Below are positions 8,585-18,245 of a stretch of DNA of 64,000 nucleotides, piece after piece (the first letter of the stretch is position 1; every line of letters begins with the position of its first letter). The notes beneath the pieces are model-generated. The model made no database searches. It saw only the letters and a list, made by a program, of their open reading frames with translations, and was not told the DNA's origin. The DNA comes from an uncultured cyanobacterium (GTDB taxonomy: Bacteria; Cyanobacteriota; Cyanobacteriia; PCC-6307; Cyanobiaceae), in the NCBI GenBank assembly GCA_903823115.1, contig CAIJRN010000049.1:45994-109993 (forward strand), read 5' to 3'. The translations under genes and the position numbers were made by a program.

Positions 8585-8791
8585 TCAAGAGGCTTGGGTT
8601 GGATTTGCCACAAAAGGCTGATCCGGCTGGCCAGGGCGCTTGATCACGGCATGCGTGAGATCTTCCTCCGTGATTTCAGGAATCTCCTCATATTCTTTGG
8701 GTTGGATGACATGGGCATCCACGCGCTGAAGATCAGAGTGGATCTTGCCTTCAGGAGAGTTCGGGGAAAAAACGACGCTGTTCTCGCTCAT
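8585..8791 (-). CDS. BrnA-like antitoxin
   Basis: MSENSVVFSPNSPEGKIHSDLQRVDAHVIQPKEYEEIPEITEEDLTHAVIKRPGQ. Confidence 0.55.
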   Translation of the reverse strand: MSENSVVFSPNSPEGKIHSDLQRVDAHVIQPKEYEEIPEITEEDLTHAVIKRPGQPDQPFVANPTQAS

Positions 8792-8985
8792 TGGCCTTTC
8801 GCATGGAGATGATGTGCCTGATGCCGCAATCCAACGCAGACGATTCTGACTTCACCATAGGCTCGCCTTCGATCGGGGAGCTCGATCGTTGGGCCGGCGA
8901 AGACAGCCTCTGCATCGAGAAAATCCATGCCGCGCAGCTCCAGCGTTCGCAGGCGCTTGGCCGGGTCAAAGCTGATCACCGGGAA
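8769..8985 (-). pseudogene. BrnT-like toxin, frame-disrupted
   Basis: SFDPAKRLRTLELRGMDFLDAEAVFAGPTIELPDRRRAYGEVRIVCVGL in one frame and RHIISMRKANEREQRRFF in another: both ends of BrnT. Confidence 0.7.
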
Positions 8986-9337
8986 GGAAGCGCTGGATGA
9001 AGGCCGCCAGCGGCAAGGGCATACAGCGGGGAATCCAGCTGCCGCCGCATGGGATCCGACGCCAGCACTGCACCTCAAGGTGGGGATCGGTGCCGGGGAG
9101 CAACTGCACCCGGTAGCGGTACTCCGCATCACCCGCCTGCTCGGGGCACTGGATTGGCTCCGCCCTGGGCTGGGTACTCAGGAAGGCGGCAAGGAAGGAG
9201 GCGGGTTCAGAGTTTTCGCGCAGGGCTGCCGCAAAGCGCCAGGCGGCGCCGGTGGGGTAGCCATCGTGGTGGAGATAGAGGTGGTGCTCCGGGACGCCGG
9301 GAAACCCGGTGAAGGAGAAGACGGCGCGGGTGGCCAA
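8966..9337 (-). CDS. conserved hypothetical protein (boundaries uncertain)
   Basis: RAVFSFTGFPGVPEHHLYLHHDGYPTGAAWRFAAALRE...AEYRYRVQLL looks protein-like; 3' end runs into the BrnT remnant. Confidence 0.4.
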   Translation of the reverse strand: MATRAVFSFTGFPGVPEHHLYLHHDGYPTGAAWRFAAALRENSEPASFLAAFLSTQPRAEPIQCPEQAGDAEYRYRVQLLPGTDPHLEVQCWRRIPCGGSWIPRCMPLPLAAFIQRFLPGDQL

Positions 9338-9953
9338 GAGGCTGGAGCGGCTGCTCTTGTCAGTACCACCGGTGTCTCAAGGATCGAAAACGCATTACTC
9401 CGCAGCAGATGAAGGATCGCGCTTGGCGACCCTGATTCGGCCAACCAGTTGTGCAGGGGGAGCAGGGTCTGCGGGTGCCATCTGCCTTTACAGCGCAGAT
9501 TCAAGTAAGTGCGCCCCAGCGCCTCAGGCACATTGGATTGCTTTCACTGATATGAACGGTGCTCAGCCGATCTGCATTACAACCCGAAGCATTATCAATG
9601 TTCGCGAGAATTGAGATTCCACAAATATCAAGTAGCGAGGCTGCCTACAGGAGAGAAACTCATTAAGCCTCAGACAGAAGACTGCTTCACCGCCATGAGA
9701 GCCCCACCAGTCTGTAGTATGTATCAGCAAGAGGTCTATGCGCCTTCAGTTTAGATCTGGAAAACCCATCTCCTTGGATTGTAGGATAGACTTGTACATC
9801 GGGCTCATCCAGGTCAACGAATAAGCTCTTCACACGCTTCCAGACTTGACAGCCGAGATTCAAGCGTCAAGCCCCATTCACAGCCAGTGAGCCCAAGATC
9901 TCGTTCCAAGCTTAACCGGGCAAGCTGTGCTGCGATAAGAGCATTAGCGGGCG

Positions 9954-10829
9954 ATGCCGGCATCTAGCTCGATTTCGATTGGGGACAGCTGCGTCAGCAC
10001 TTGCCGCCAACTTGGATATGATTGGCTCATGCCGCTCACACTTACCCCCACGCCCGCTCCACCGATATGTGGTGGCACTGCCTGGACTGTCGCCGATCCC
10101 GACGCACTAGCAGAGGTTACTGCTCAAGTCTTGATCGGCCGCGCGCTGCATGCAGCACAGATTCTTGACGGAGTTCGCCAGCCCGGGACGCCGCCGATGA
10201 TGAGCGCCGCTCTCAAAGAGAAACTCCGTATTGAACTTCACCCAGAATCCAGTGCCAGAATCTGGCATCGCGATGGCTTGCTGTTTGAGATCATCAGCTG
10301 GGTTGCTGCGCGAATCTCTGCAACGGCCGATGAGGCGATGCTTGATCCCCACCTAAAGGCAACGAATCAAGGCACCGACTGCCTCAAGGTCACGATTAAT
10401 CCCACCACACGCATCCTCACGCGTGTAACAGTTTACGAGTACAAATGTACGACTAATTGGCGTAAACTTTTCGCCGGCGACGTGAAAGCTGCATTCAGAG
10501 AATATGTGAGCGGGGAACGCGACAACCAGCTCGCTCAGGCAACGATCAGTTTGCTGAGTTGCCTCGGCCTTACCTCGGAAGAACGAGAGGCCGCCTACGA
10601 TCAGCTTATCCAGCAGCGACCACTTGCATTCCAGGCGTCGCTTACCGTAGAGCCGAGCGGATTCACCCCGGCCCAACGGGCGGCACTCTTCGCCGGCTAC
10701 GAGGAGATCATCGACGACATCGACGTACGTGACGGCAATACTCTCCCTTTGGACGGTATCCGGGCCTGGTTTGCTGCATTCTCCGATCGAGTCTGGGCAA
10801 AGATAGAGGCGTTCGATGTTCGACGCTGA
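9954..10829 (+). CDS. HamA/AbpA-like (DUF1837) putative nuclease
   Basis: 291 aa with RDGLLFEIISWVAA...NQGTDCLKVTINPTTRILTRVTVYEYKCTTNWRKLF (GxD...ExK-like) immediately upstream of and overlapping a large helicase gene; family call from domain style plus neighbour. Confidence 0.7.
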   Translation: MPASSSISIGDSCVSTCRQLGYDWLMPLTLTPTPAPPICGGTAWTVADPDALAEVTAQVLIGRALHAAQILDGVRQPGTPPMMSAALKEKLRIELHPESSARIWHRDGLLFEIISWVAARISATADEAMLDPHLKATNQGTDCLKVTINPTTRILTRVTVYEYKCTTNWRKLFAGDVKAAFREYVSGERDNQLAQATISLLSCLGLTSEEREAAYDQLIQQRPLAFQASLTVEPSGFTPAQRAALFAGYEEIIDDIDVRDGNTLPLDGIRAWFAAFSDRVWAKIEAFDVRR

Positions 10830-13800
10830 GACAGCCGCGCTGATAAGGTCCGCTCCACCTCTGCGCGGCGTAGACCCGCAACTCCTCCCCCAGGAACTTA
10901 CGAGCATTTATGCAGAGCTGACTGGGCTGCGAATGCGCGCTGCGCAGCCCACAGATGAGCCAGACTATCTTGCTCGCATAAAACGTTTGTCGCGGATCGC
11001 GACCATCTACGAGGCGCTTGTCGACGACACAATTGACGGCGCAGCGCGAGGCGCCGCCGCATTCGTGGCCGGGACAGCTCATCAGGTTCTTGGCCGGATC
11101 CTGCCCGCGGTAGCCGAAACCCGCGACTTCTTTACCGCCGGAGCCATCCACCCCCGCATTGCCGCACCTCTGCTGTTCCTAATTGCAGACCAAAGACCCG
11201 ACGCCAGGGAAGCAGCCCGAGCGATCGGCTCTTCCCGGCTTAATGATCTCCATCGGGGGGCGCTACTCGAGAGCATTCAGGACTTGGCTTATGAACGGTT
11301 CAACCTGATCCTCGAGCGGGCTGAGCGTCTTTCAGGTCTTCAGCCCTCGGCCGATGATTCATTGTCCGAGCAGGCAACACAGGGTCTATATGGCATGTGC
11401 TGGGCAGGTCTTGTTCAGATCACCGCGCGCCTTCTCAATAGACCGCTGCCGGCCTTGGCCTATCCATTGATGGAATCTCCAAACCAGATCTTCGACCGTG
11501 TCGTCGAACTTTCGGTGGACACCATCTCACTCTCGACGCCAGGCGCCCGCCTAGTTTCCGCTTATGCAGGCCCTCGTCATCTTGCCCGGTTACTTAAACA
11601 TGTTGCCGATAGCCTAGAAGGGGCAGGAATCGCTCATCTTCCTACACCTCCCGGCGCAGATGAACAGGCCTGGCATCGATGGCTACGCCATCGCGCGCAA
11701 ACCAAGCCGACAATATGGCCCAATCACAGAGACGCGATCGGGTCTGGATTCCTCGCAGCCGGTATGTCCGCTGTAATTGTTCTACCAACCGGTGCGGGAA
11801 AAACCACACTTTCCGAACTCAAGATCGCCGCAACCCTGAGTGCTGGGCGCAAGGTCATTTTCTTGGTACCAACACTCGCTCTCGTTGACCAGCTTCGCGA
11901 CGATCTCTCCGAGAGCTTTCCAAAGAGTCTAGCCGATTACGACATCTCTACTGACGGTGATCTCGTCGCCTTCATCGAAGGACCCGAGCTAGGCATGATC
12001 GAAGTCATGACACCTGAGCGCCTCCTCGCCATGTTGAGTTTTGGAGATTCCAACGTCGAGGATGTTGGATTAATTGTTTTCGATGAATGTCACCTGCTTA
12101 GTCCCGCAGGCGGCGGAGCTCGCAGCGTTGATGCGATGCTCTGTCTACTACATGCTCTGCGACGCGCTCCCCAAGCCGATTACTTGCTTCTCTCAGCAAT
12201 GTTAAATAATGCCCCTGAAGTGGCTGAATGGCTGACGCAGTTGACCGGGCGTCGATGCATCAGCTTCCTTGACTCCTGGAAACCTAGCAGGCAAGCACGC
12301 GGAGTCCTCACCTACCCAGCCGACGAACTCAATGCAGCAAACCGCTGCGTGCGCGCCTTAGGTCCGCAGCGTCGCGGGCGTCGGGGCGTTCGAACACCGC
12401 TCCATGTTTCACCATTCGCTCTATTCGGCCTGCATCATGCTTGGGCACGCAATACACCGGACGACATTCGTCTAGTGCGGCTTTCAGACCAATACGTGAG
12501 GCTGAGCTATGGAGAACGAAGAGCTACACCGAATGCCAATAAGGTCGGAGCCTTCTTGGCAATAAATTCCGCGCGCGCTGGGCTTAAGTCAATCATGTTC
12601 GTCAACCAGGCCGATCATGCGCCCTCGACCGCAACGGACATTAGCGCGCAGCTTCCCGCAATAGGCGGCCTCACCGAGTCGGAACATCGGCTCTGGGAAG
12701 ACATCATCGCCGAACTTGGCGGAGGCCAGCATTCTTTGATCGTCCCGACTGCCCCGGCTGTTCCTCACAACGGCGACATGATCGCCATGGAGCGACGGCT
12801 CGCAGAGTCCATGTTCAGGAGACGGGACGGCGCCAGCGTTGTCGTCGCGACACCAACCCTTGCCCAAGGTATGAACCTACCTGCCGAAGTCGCAATCCTG
12901 GCAGGGACGATGCGCCATGTCGATGCAGGGCGTGAACCACTGAAGAGCCACGAGATTCTTAATGCAGCTGGACGGGCAGGCCGCGCCGGTCACCTCGCCA
13001 ATGGAACGGTGCTACTCATACCAGAGCCTCCCGTCGGATTTGAGGAAAATGGAATAGCGTCCAACGAAGCACTCAACATGCTCGCATTGGTCCTTCCCGC
13101 CTCCGACCAATGTTTAAAGATCGACGATCCGCTGACTTCTCTTCTCGACCGGATCCAAGCCGGAGACGTGAACAGTGCGGACGTTCGTTACTTTCTCAGC
13201 CGTCTACGCACCGGAGAGGGCGAGGAGCAGGATGCCAGCGCCTCCATCGAAATAATGAGGCGATCCTTTGCGGCGTTCCAGGCGCGTAAAGCGGACAATG
13301 AAGCCTCTGTTGAGTCTAAGTTAACTTCCCTAAGGGATGCGCTGGATGCGGAAGCACATGCTGCAGACGTGATTACTGTCAAGACAGCGACATTCAGCGG
13401 AATGCCGCTTGAACCGCTGACAGCGTTAGCCGCGCGGATCGCGGCGGAGATGGAATCCCTTCCGACAACGATTATTGAGTGGTGCTATTGGCTGATCGAC
13501 TTCATGATCGGGGATCGTGCCAGCTACGCTGCCTTATTTGGACCAGACGTCGAAACGGTCAAGGCCGTAACACGGGGAAAGAAGGCGGGAGGCGACAGTT
13601 CTGATGCTGAGATGGAGCTGCTCAAGCCGGCCTTGCACTTGTGGCTGACCGGCGCACCGTACGCAGCGATCGAGGCCTCGCTCGGCGTATCGCCGGATAG
13701 AATCCAGACTTGTAAGAGGGCGCGCGATTTCGTCATGCGTCTTATGAACAGGCGGCTCTATATGATCGCTGGGGCATTAAGCGTTCTCGTTCAGCATGCC

Positions 13801-14037
13801 CTGAATGAGGCAGGCCAAGTGTCAGCCTATCCTGCCGCACTGGAGATCTTGCCGATAGCAGTACGTAAGGGGCTCGCCTCGCCTGAACAGGTAGCCTTCG
13901 CCCATCGATCGCCCATGATCCGATCGCGTGTGGTGCTTCACAGAACCTATGCGCAGCAGTTCTCCAGCCATCAGGATCTTATGGGTACTGACTTCCAGAC
14001 AGTTCTTCGCTTGGTTGACGCACGAATGGTTTTCTAG
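10816..14037 (+). CDS. HamB/AbpB-like SF2 DExH helicase
   Basis: 1073 aa; Walker A VIVLPTGAGKTTLSELKIAA, motif II VFDECHLL, motif VI NAAGRAGRAG; overlaps HamA-like gene. Confidence 0.8.
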   Translation: MFDAETAALIRSAPPLRGVDPQLLPQELTSIYAELTGLRMRAAQPTDEPDYLARIKRLSRIATIYEALVDDTIDGAARGAAAFVAGTAHQVLGRILPAVAETRDFFTAGAIHPRIAAPLLFLIADQRPDAREAARAIGSSRLNDLHRGALLESIQDLAYERFNLILERAERLSGLQPSADDSLSEQATQGLYGMCWAGLVQITARLLNRPLPALAYPLMESPNQIFDRVVELSVDTISLSTPGARLVSAYAGPRHLARLLKHVADSLEGAGIAHLPTPPGADEQAWHRWLRHRAQTKPTIWPNHRDAIGSGFLAAGMSAVIVLPTGAGKTTLSELKIAATLSAGRKVIFLVPTLALVDQLRDDLSESFPKSLADYDISTDGDLVAFIEGPELGMIEVMTPERLLAMLSFGDSNVEDVGLIVFDECHLLSPAGGGARSVDAMLCLLHALRRAPQADYLLLSAMLNNAPEVAEWLTQLTGRRCISFLDSWKPSRQARGVLTYPADELNAANRCVRALGPQRRGRRGVRTPLHVSPFALFGLHHAWARNTPDDIRLVRLSDQYVRLSYGERRATPNANKVGAFLAINSARAGLKSIMFVNQADHAPSTATDISAQLPAIGGLTESEHRLWEDIIAELGGGQHSLIVPTAPAVPHNGDMIAMERRLAESMFRRRDGASVVVATPTLAQGMNLPAEVAILAGTMRHVDAGREPLKSHEILNAAGRAGRAGHLANGTVLLIPEPPVGFEENGIASNEALNMLALVLPASDQCLKIDDPLTSLLDRIQAGDVNSADVRYFLSRLRTGEGEEQDASASIEIMRRSFAAFQARKADNEASVESKLTSLRDALDAEAHAADVITVKTATFSGMPLEPLTALAARIAAEMESLPTTIIEWCYWLIDFMIGDRASYAALFGPDVETVKAVTRGKKAGGDSSDAEMELLKPALHLWLTGAPYAAIEASLGVSPDRIQTCKRARDFVMRLMNRRLYMIAGALSVLVQHALNEAGQVSAYPAALEILPIAVRKGLASPEQVAFAHRSPMIRSRVVLHRTYAQQFSSHQDLMGTDFQTVLRLVDARMVF

Positions 14038-14379
14038 GGTTAATCCTGCGTACAATCACCGGTGTGCAGTTGCAGTTTCCGCGAACGTGCAGCTGAGCTT
14101 GTGCTTCACGCATAGCCAAAGGCTTGATCAGAAGTCGAAGTCTGACTACGTGATTTTATTGGTGAACCGATCTGGTTGACATGAGTTCGGACAATGCCGT
14201 TGCCAAGGTGTCCTATGGATTGTTCCAGCTATCAAAGACGGAAGGCTTTCCGCACGGGCAAAAAAGATGTTTCTTACGCCTGAATAGCTGAACGTAGGCA
14301 TTGATGATTTCACGAAGGCTACTTGGCTGCTTGGGATAAGTGGGCGCTGATATAGCAACTTGAATCCTGTAGCTGCTCT

Positions 14380-15966
14380 TCACGATTCGCCTGCCACTAT
14401 CAACACCTGCCGCCCCCCTTCCAGCTCTTCACGGATGTTGCCAGCTTCCACCTCCAGCGCCAACTGCCTCCGGAACCGCCCGGGCTCCAACTCCGAAGCC
14501 GCCAGAAGCGCCCGCTCACTGAGGGCACCGCACTCCTGCAGCAGCTGGGCGAGGAGATCGGGAGGAGGAGCGGGTGCGGCAGGGAGAGGGCTCTGTTCCG
14601 GGCTGGCTGCAGCCTTGCCCCGCCCTCGCCGCGAGGGTTTTCCCGTAGCAGCGTCCGCCTGCCGGGCAGCCCAGATCCGCTCTAGCAACAGTGTCGCAGG
14701 CTCATCGTTGGGATCCTGGGGCACCAGCTCACCGCGGAAGGCCTTGGCCAGTAGGGCTGGCGTGAGGCGATCGACGATCCTGCGGGCGGCGGAGAGCTTG
14801 GCTTCCAGTTGGTCGGCGAGGGTGAAGAGCTCCTGGGCGCGTCGGACAATTTCTGCTTGTTCATCTGGAGAGGGGAGAGGAAACTCGACTTCTCCGAATC
14901 GACCAGCACTCAGATGAGCAATATTTGTAGTGATTGTGCCTTCACTGACATAGCGACCTGAATGCATATAGTGGCGGAAGACTAGCAATGCAAATTCAGG
15001 CAGAACTGAGTCGCCAGCCTGGAAGCGAATCAAGGAATTGGTGAAGCAGACCTCACCAGGTACCTGGCCCCGATACATCGCAGGCCTGCCAAGATACTGA
15101 GGACTCTGACCTTCGTTGAGTAGAATGTCTCCAGGATGCAGCAGGTACCTTTGCAAGTCCGCACCGGAAAAATCCATCTCCATGACATCTGACAGATCGA
15201 TGCGATCTTCAAAGATGTTCTGCACCCGAAGGTATGGCCGCATTGTTGGACCACTGTGATACTTGGGGGAGCGCTGTCGCCCGAGTTGCACCCTGCCTGC
15301 CTCCCTTGTCTTGATTGTCGACCAATCCCGATCTTCGATGCCCCTCTCCCCCCTCCACTCCCGCGTCAACTCCCCCGACGTCGCCGCCGCCAGCACGGAC
15401 TGGCGAAAGCGCTTGAGGATTGCCGCCACGCCATCGAGGCGCTGGCGGCAGGCCTCGACAGCAGCGAGGGTGGTGTCGAGCTTGGCGGCGATGCGGCGTT
15501 GTTCGTTTAGAGGTGGAAGGCAAACCTCCGTCTGCTCAAACTTTCCCTTGGTGACATGACGCAAGCCAACTCCTCCATGCGCAATATCGATCAGTTCATT
15601 TAGCTTCTGATTGATCGCGTATCTGAAAAAGTCTTTCTTAAGAGAAACTTCATCAAAATCAACCCTGAAAATGTGCTGATTTAGAGCGGCCTTGCCGCCT
15701 GCCCAGATATGGGCGCCGAATGATGTGCCAGGCGTCCCAGACCATGCAAACAGAAGTTCGCCGCCACCGAGGAGATGGTTGGCATCAACCTCGCCTTGAT
15801 AGTGATTGAACTTTGCCTGCCGATTGTTGAGATTCTGGATTCGGACAATCGGAATCCCTTCATCAGTCCATTCCGCTGGTTTGAAGGCGCGGCCATTGCG
15901 TAGCTCGCACAAATCGCCGATCGGAACTTCAACCCACCCCACCGGTAACTCCCGCCCCTCCATCAC
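14380..15966 (-). CDS. hsdS: Type I restriction-modification specificity subunit
   Basis: 528 aa, two target-recognition repeats (LPVGWVEVPIGDLCELRNG..., RIAAKLDTTLAAVEACRQRLDG, EQAEIVRRAQELFTLADQLE); overlaps hsdM by 4 bp. Confidence 0.95.
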   Translation of the reverse strand: MMEGRELPVGWVEVPIGDLCELRNGRAFKPAEWTDEGIPIVRIQNLNNRQAKFNHYQGEVDANHLLGGGELLFAWSGTPGTSFGAHIWAGGKAALNQHIFRVDFDEVSLKKDFFRYAINQKLNELIDIAHGGVGLRHVTKGKFEQTEVCLPPLNEQRRIAAKLDTTLAAVEACRQRLDGVAAILKRFRQSVLAAATSGELTREWRGERGIEDRDWSTIKTREAGRVQLGRQRSPKYHSGPTMRPYLRVQNIFEDRIDLSDVMEMDFSGADLQRYLLHPGDILLNEGQSPQYLGRPAMYRGQVPGEVCFTNSLIRFQAGDSVLPEFALLVFRHYMHSGRYVSEGTITTNIAHLSAGRFGEVEFPLPSPDEQAEIVRRAQELFTLADQLEAKLSAARRIVDRLTPALLAKAFRGELVPQDPNDEPATLLLERIWAARQADAATGKPSRRGRGKAAASPEQSPLPAAPAPPPDLLAQLLQECGALSERALLAASELEPGRFRRQLALEVEAGNIREELEGGRQVLIVAGES

Positions 15967-17537
15967 ACCAACTCCTCCACCTCTTCCCCCAGCTCCGCCA
16001 GGATCGCCCGCAGATCCTCCAACGCCCCTTCCAGCTCCACCATCGCCTCCTGGGCCAACACCGCCGGTTCCGGCAAGTCGGCGCCATCTTCGGCAGAATC
16101 ATCCTTCAGCCAGGCCAAATCGAGGCTGTCGCCCCGGGCGGCGATCTCCTCGCGGCTGAAGCACTGCCAGCGGCCTTCCGGCCCCGTGGCCGTACGCGGC
16201 GCCAGCCCCAGGGGATCGGAGCCATAGGCCGCTTCAAACGCTGCAAAATGCTCGCGGGTGAGCGGGGTGCGCTTGCCGAAGGCAGGCATGTTGGCCCGCA
16301 GGTCATACACCCACACCGCTGCGGTGTTACCCCGATCGCTGCTGCCGCGGGTGAAGAACAGCACATTGGTCTTTACACCCTGGGCGTAGAAGATGCCGGT
16401 GGGCAGGCGCAGGATCGTGTGCAGGTTGCACTTGTCCATCAGGTCCTCGCGGATCTGTTTGCCCACGTTGCCCTCGAACAGCACGTTGTCCGGCAGCACC
16501 ACCGCTGCCCTCCCTCCAGGTTTCAAGGCCCGGTAGATGTGTTGTAGGAAGCAGAACTGCTTGTTGCTGGTGGGGAAGAGAAAATCTCCCCGGCTGGGTA
16601 AACCGCCGCCCTTCTTAGTGCCGAATGGTGGATTGGTGAGAATAAGGGTAGCCGGCGGCAGAGGGGCGACATCTTCAGTACTCAGCGTATCGCCGTAGAG
16701 GATTCCGTATTCCTTAGGCTTTGAATCCAGCCCATGCAGCATCAAGTTCATCAGCGCCAGGCGGTGCGTGTCCTGTACGTGCTCCATGCCGTAAAACGTG
16801 TGTTCGTAGAACTGCTTCTGCTGTTTCTCATCCAGCAGGCTCGGATCCTGGTGATCACAGATCCAACGCTGCGCCGCGATTAAAAAGCCGCCGGTGCCGG
16901 CAGCCGGATCCTGGATCACGTCCCCCAGCTTCGGCTGCATCACCGCCACCATCGCGTCGATCAGCGGCCGGGGCGTGAAGTATTGGCCGGCGCCGGATTT
17001 CTTCTCCTCGGCATTTTTCTGCAGCAGCCCCTCATAGAGATCACCCAAGCCCTCCTCGCGAGCGCTGTACCAATCCAACTTGTCGATCTCGTCAACCAGC
17101 TTTTTCAGCGTGGTTGGTTTCTTGATGAAGGTGCTGGCGTTGGAGTAAATCTCTGTCACGATTGGCGAGACAGGATTGGCTTGTTCTTCTTCAGCCCCTT
17201 CTTCGCTGATGTCAGCTTGTGTCACTCCCTCTTCGTTATCCTCGGAACTCTCCTTTTCAGAGTCGTCATTCTCTCCTGTGCTCTGTGATGAGCTGCCCAG
17301 CTTCAGAAGCAGCTCCTTGTAGTGGTTGAACTGGCTGAGGCCCGACAGGGTCTCAAGTACATCCCAGCGCCATTCCGGCGGAATCCCCTGCTCCCGAGCA
17401 GTTTCCTTGGCCATCTTCAGGAACAACAGATAAGTGAGCTCGCTCACGTACTGGTGATAGGTCACCCCGTCGTCCTTCAGCACATTGCAGAGGTTCCAGA
17501 GCTTGGCAACGATGTCGTGGGTTGTGGTTCCTGCCAT
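15963..17537 (-). CDS. hsdM: Type I restriction-modification methyltransferase subunit
   Basis: MAGTTTHDIVAKLWNLCNVLKDDGVTYHQYVSELTYLLFLKMAKE...QYFTPRPLIDAMV..DPAAGTGGFLI...LTNPPFG; start at 17537 chosen over the long ORF start. Confidence 0.95.
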   Translation of the reverse strand: MAGTTTHDIVAKLWNLCNVLKDDGVTYHQYVSELTYLLFLKMAKETAREQGIPPEWRWDVLETLSGLSQFNHYKELLLKLGSSSQSTGENDDSEKESSEDNEEGVTQADISEEGAEEEQANPVSPIVTEIYSNASTFIKKPTTLKKLVDEIDKLDWYSAREEGLGDLYEGLLQKNAEEKKSGAGQYFTPRPLIDAMVAVMQPKLGDVIQDPAAGTGGFLIAAQRWICDHQDPSLLDEKQQKQFYEHTFYGMEHVQDTHRLALMNLMLHGLDSKPKEYGILYGDTLSTEDVAPLPPATLILTNPPFGTKKGGGLPSRGDFLFPTSNKQFCFLQHIYRALKPGGRAAVVLPDNVLFEGNVGKQIREDLMDKCNLHTILRLPTGIFYAQGVKTNVLFFTRGSSDRGNTAAVWVYDLRANMPAFGKRTPLTREHFAAFEAAYGSDPLGLAPRTATGPEGRWQCFSREEIAARGDSLDLAWLKDDSAEDGADLPEPAVLAQEAMVELEGALEDLRAILAELGEEVEELV

Positions 17538-17935
17538 CACCAGGCCTCCAGCTGCAATTCGGCCACGTTGGCAAAGGCCTGATCCGCCGTCACCAGGGCG
17601 CAGCCCTCGCTCAGGGCATGGCTGGCAATCAGCAGGTCCATCGCCGCCACAGGCTTGCCATGGCGTTCGAGATCGGCGCGCAGCCGGCCGTAGATCCTCG
17701 TGCACGCTTCCGACCAGGGCAGGATCTCCAGGGTCTCGAGGGTGGCCTCCGCCAGCTCTTTCAGCCGCGTCGCCGCCGGCTGCTTTTCCAGCCCGTAGCG
17801 GATCTCGGCCGCCACAATCGCCGACAGGCAACAACGTTGCTCCCGCACCCAGGCATCCAGGCGTGGCGAGCGTCGTTTGAGAAAGGCGCTCATGGCGTTG
17901 GTATCAAGCATCAACCTCTCGTTCCCCGCAGCCAT
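17537..17935 (-). CDS. vapC: PIN-domain toxin, VapC family, inside the type I R-M operon
   Basis: MLDTNAMSAFLKRRSPRLDAWV...MDLLIASHALSEGCALVTADQAFANV; stop overlaps hsdM start (TGATG). Confidence 0.9.
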   Translation of the reverse strand: MAAGNERLMLDTNAMSAFLKRRSPRLDAWVREQRCCLSAIVAAEIRYGLEKQPAATRLKELAEATLETLEILPWSEACTRIYGRLRADLERHGKPVAAMDLLIASHALSEGCALVTADQAFANVAELQLEAW

Positions 17936-18195
17936 CAGGGGAAGTCCACCGGTTCGGCAGGTCGGGTGTCATGCAACCCCTCGAAAAACGCATCCAGTTC
18001 GGCCTGGAAGCCAGGCTCCTGCAGCAACGCATCCCTTAGCTCCAGCAATGCACTGGCCGAGGGCCGCACCGGCGTCAGCACCACGGCGCCGCTCTCAGGA
18101 TCACGTTGCACCTCAACCTCCGTTCCCTCAAATCGGAATTCGGCCGGCAGGCGTACCGCCTGGCTGCGGCCGTTGCGGAAGAGCTTGGCGCGCAT
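17935..18195 (-). CDS. vapB: VapB-family (AbrB-type) antitoxin
   Basis: MRAKLFRNGRSQAVRLPAEFRFEGTEVEVQRDPESGAVVLTPV... Confidence 0.9.
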   Translation of the reverse strand: MRAKLFRNGRSQAVRLPAEFRFEGTEVEVQRDPESGAVVLTPVRPSASALLELRDALLQEPGFQAELDAFFEGLHDTRPAEPVDFP

Positions 18196-18245
18196 GGCTT
18201 TCCTCCGATGGCGATCGATACCCAGTCTAGACCGAGGCAGCGGTT

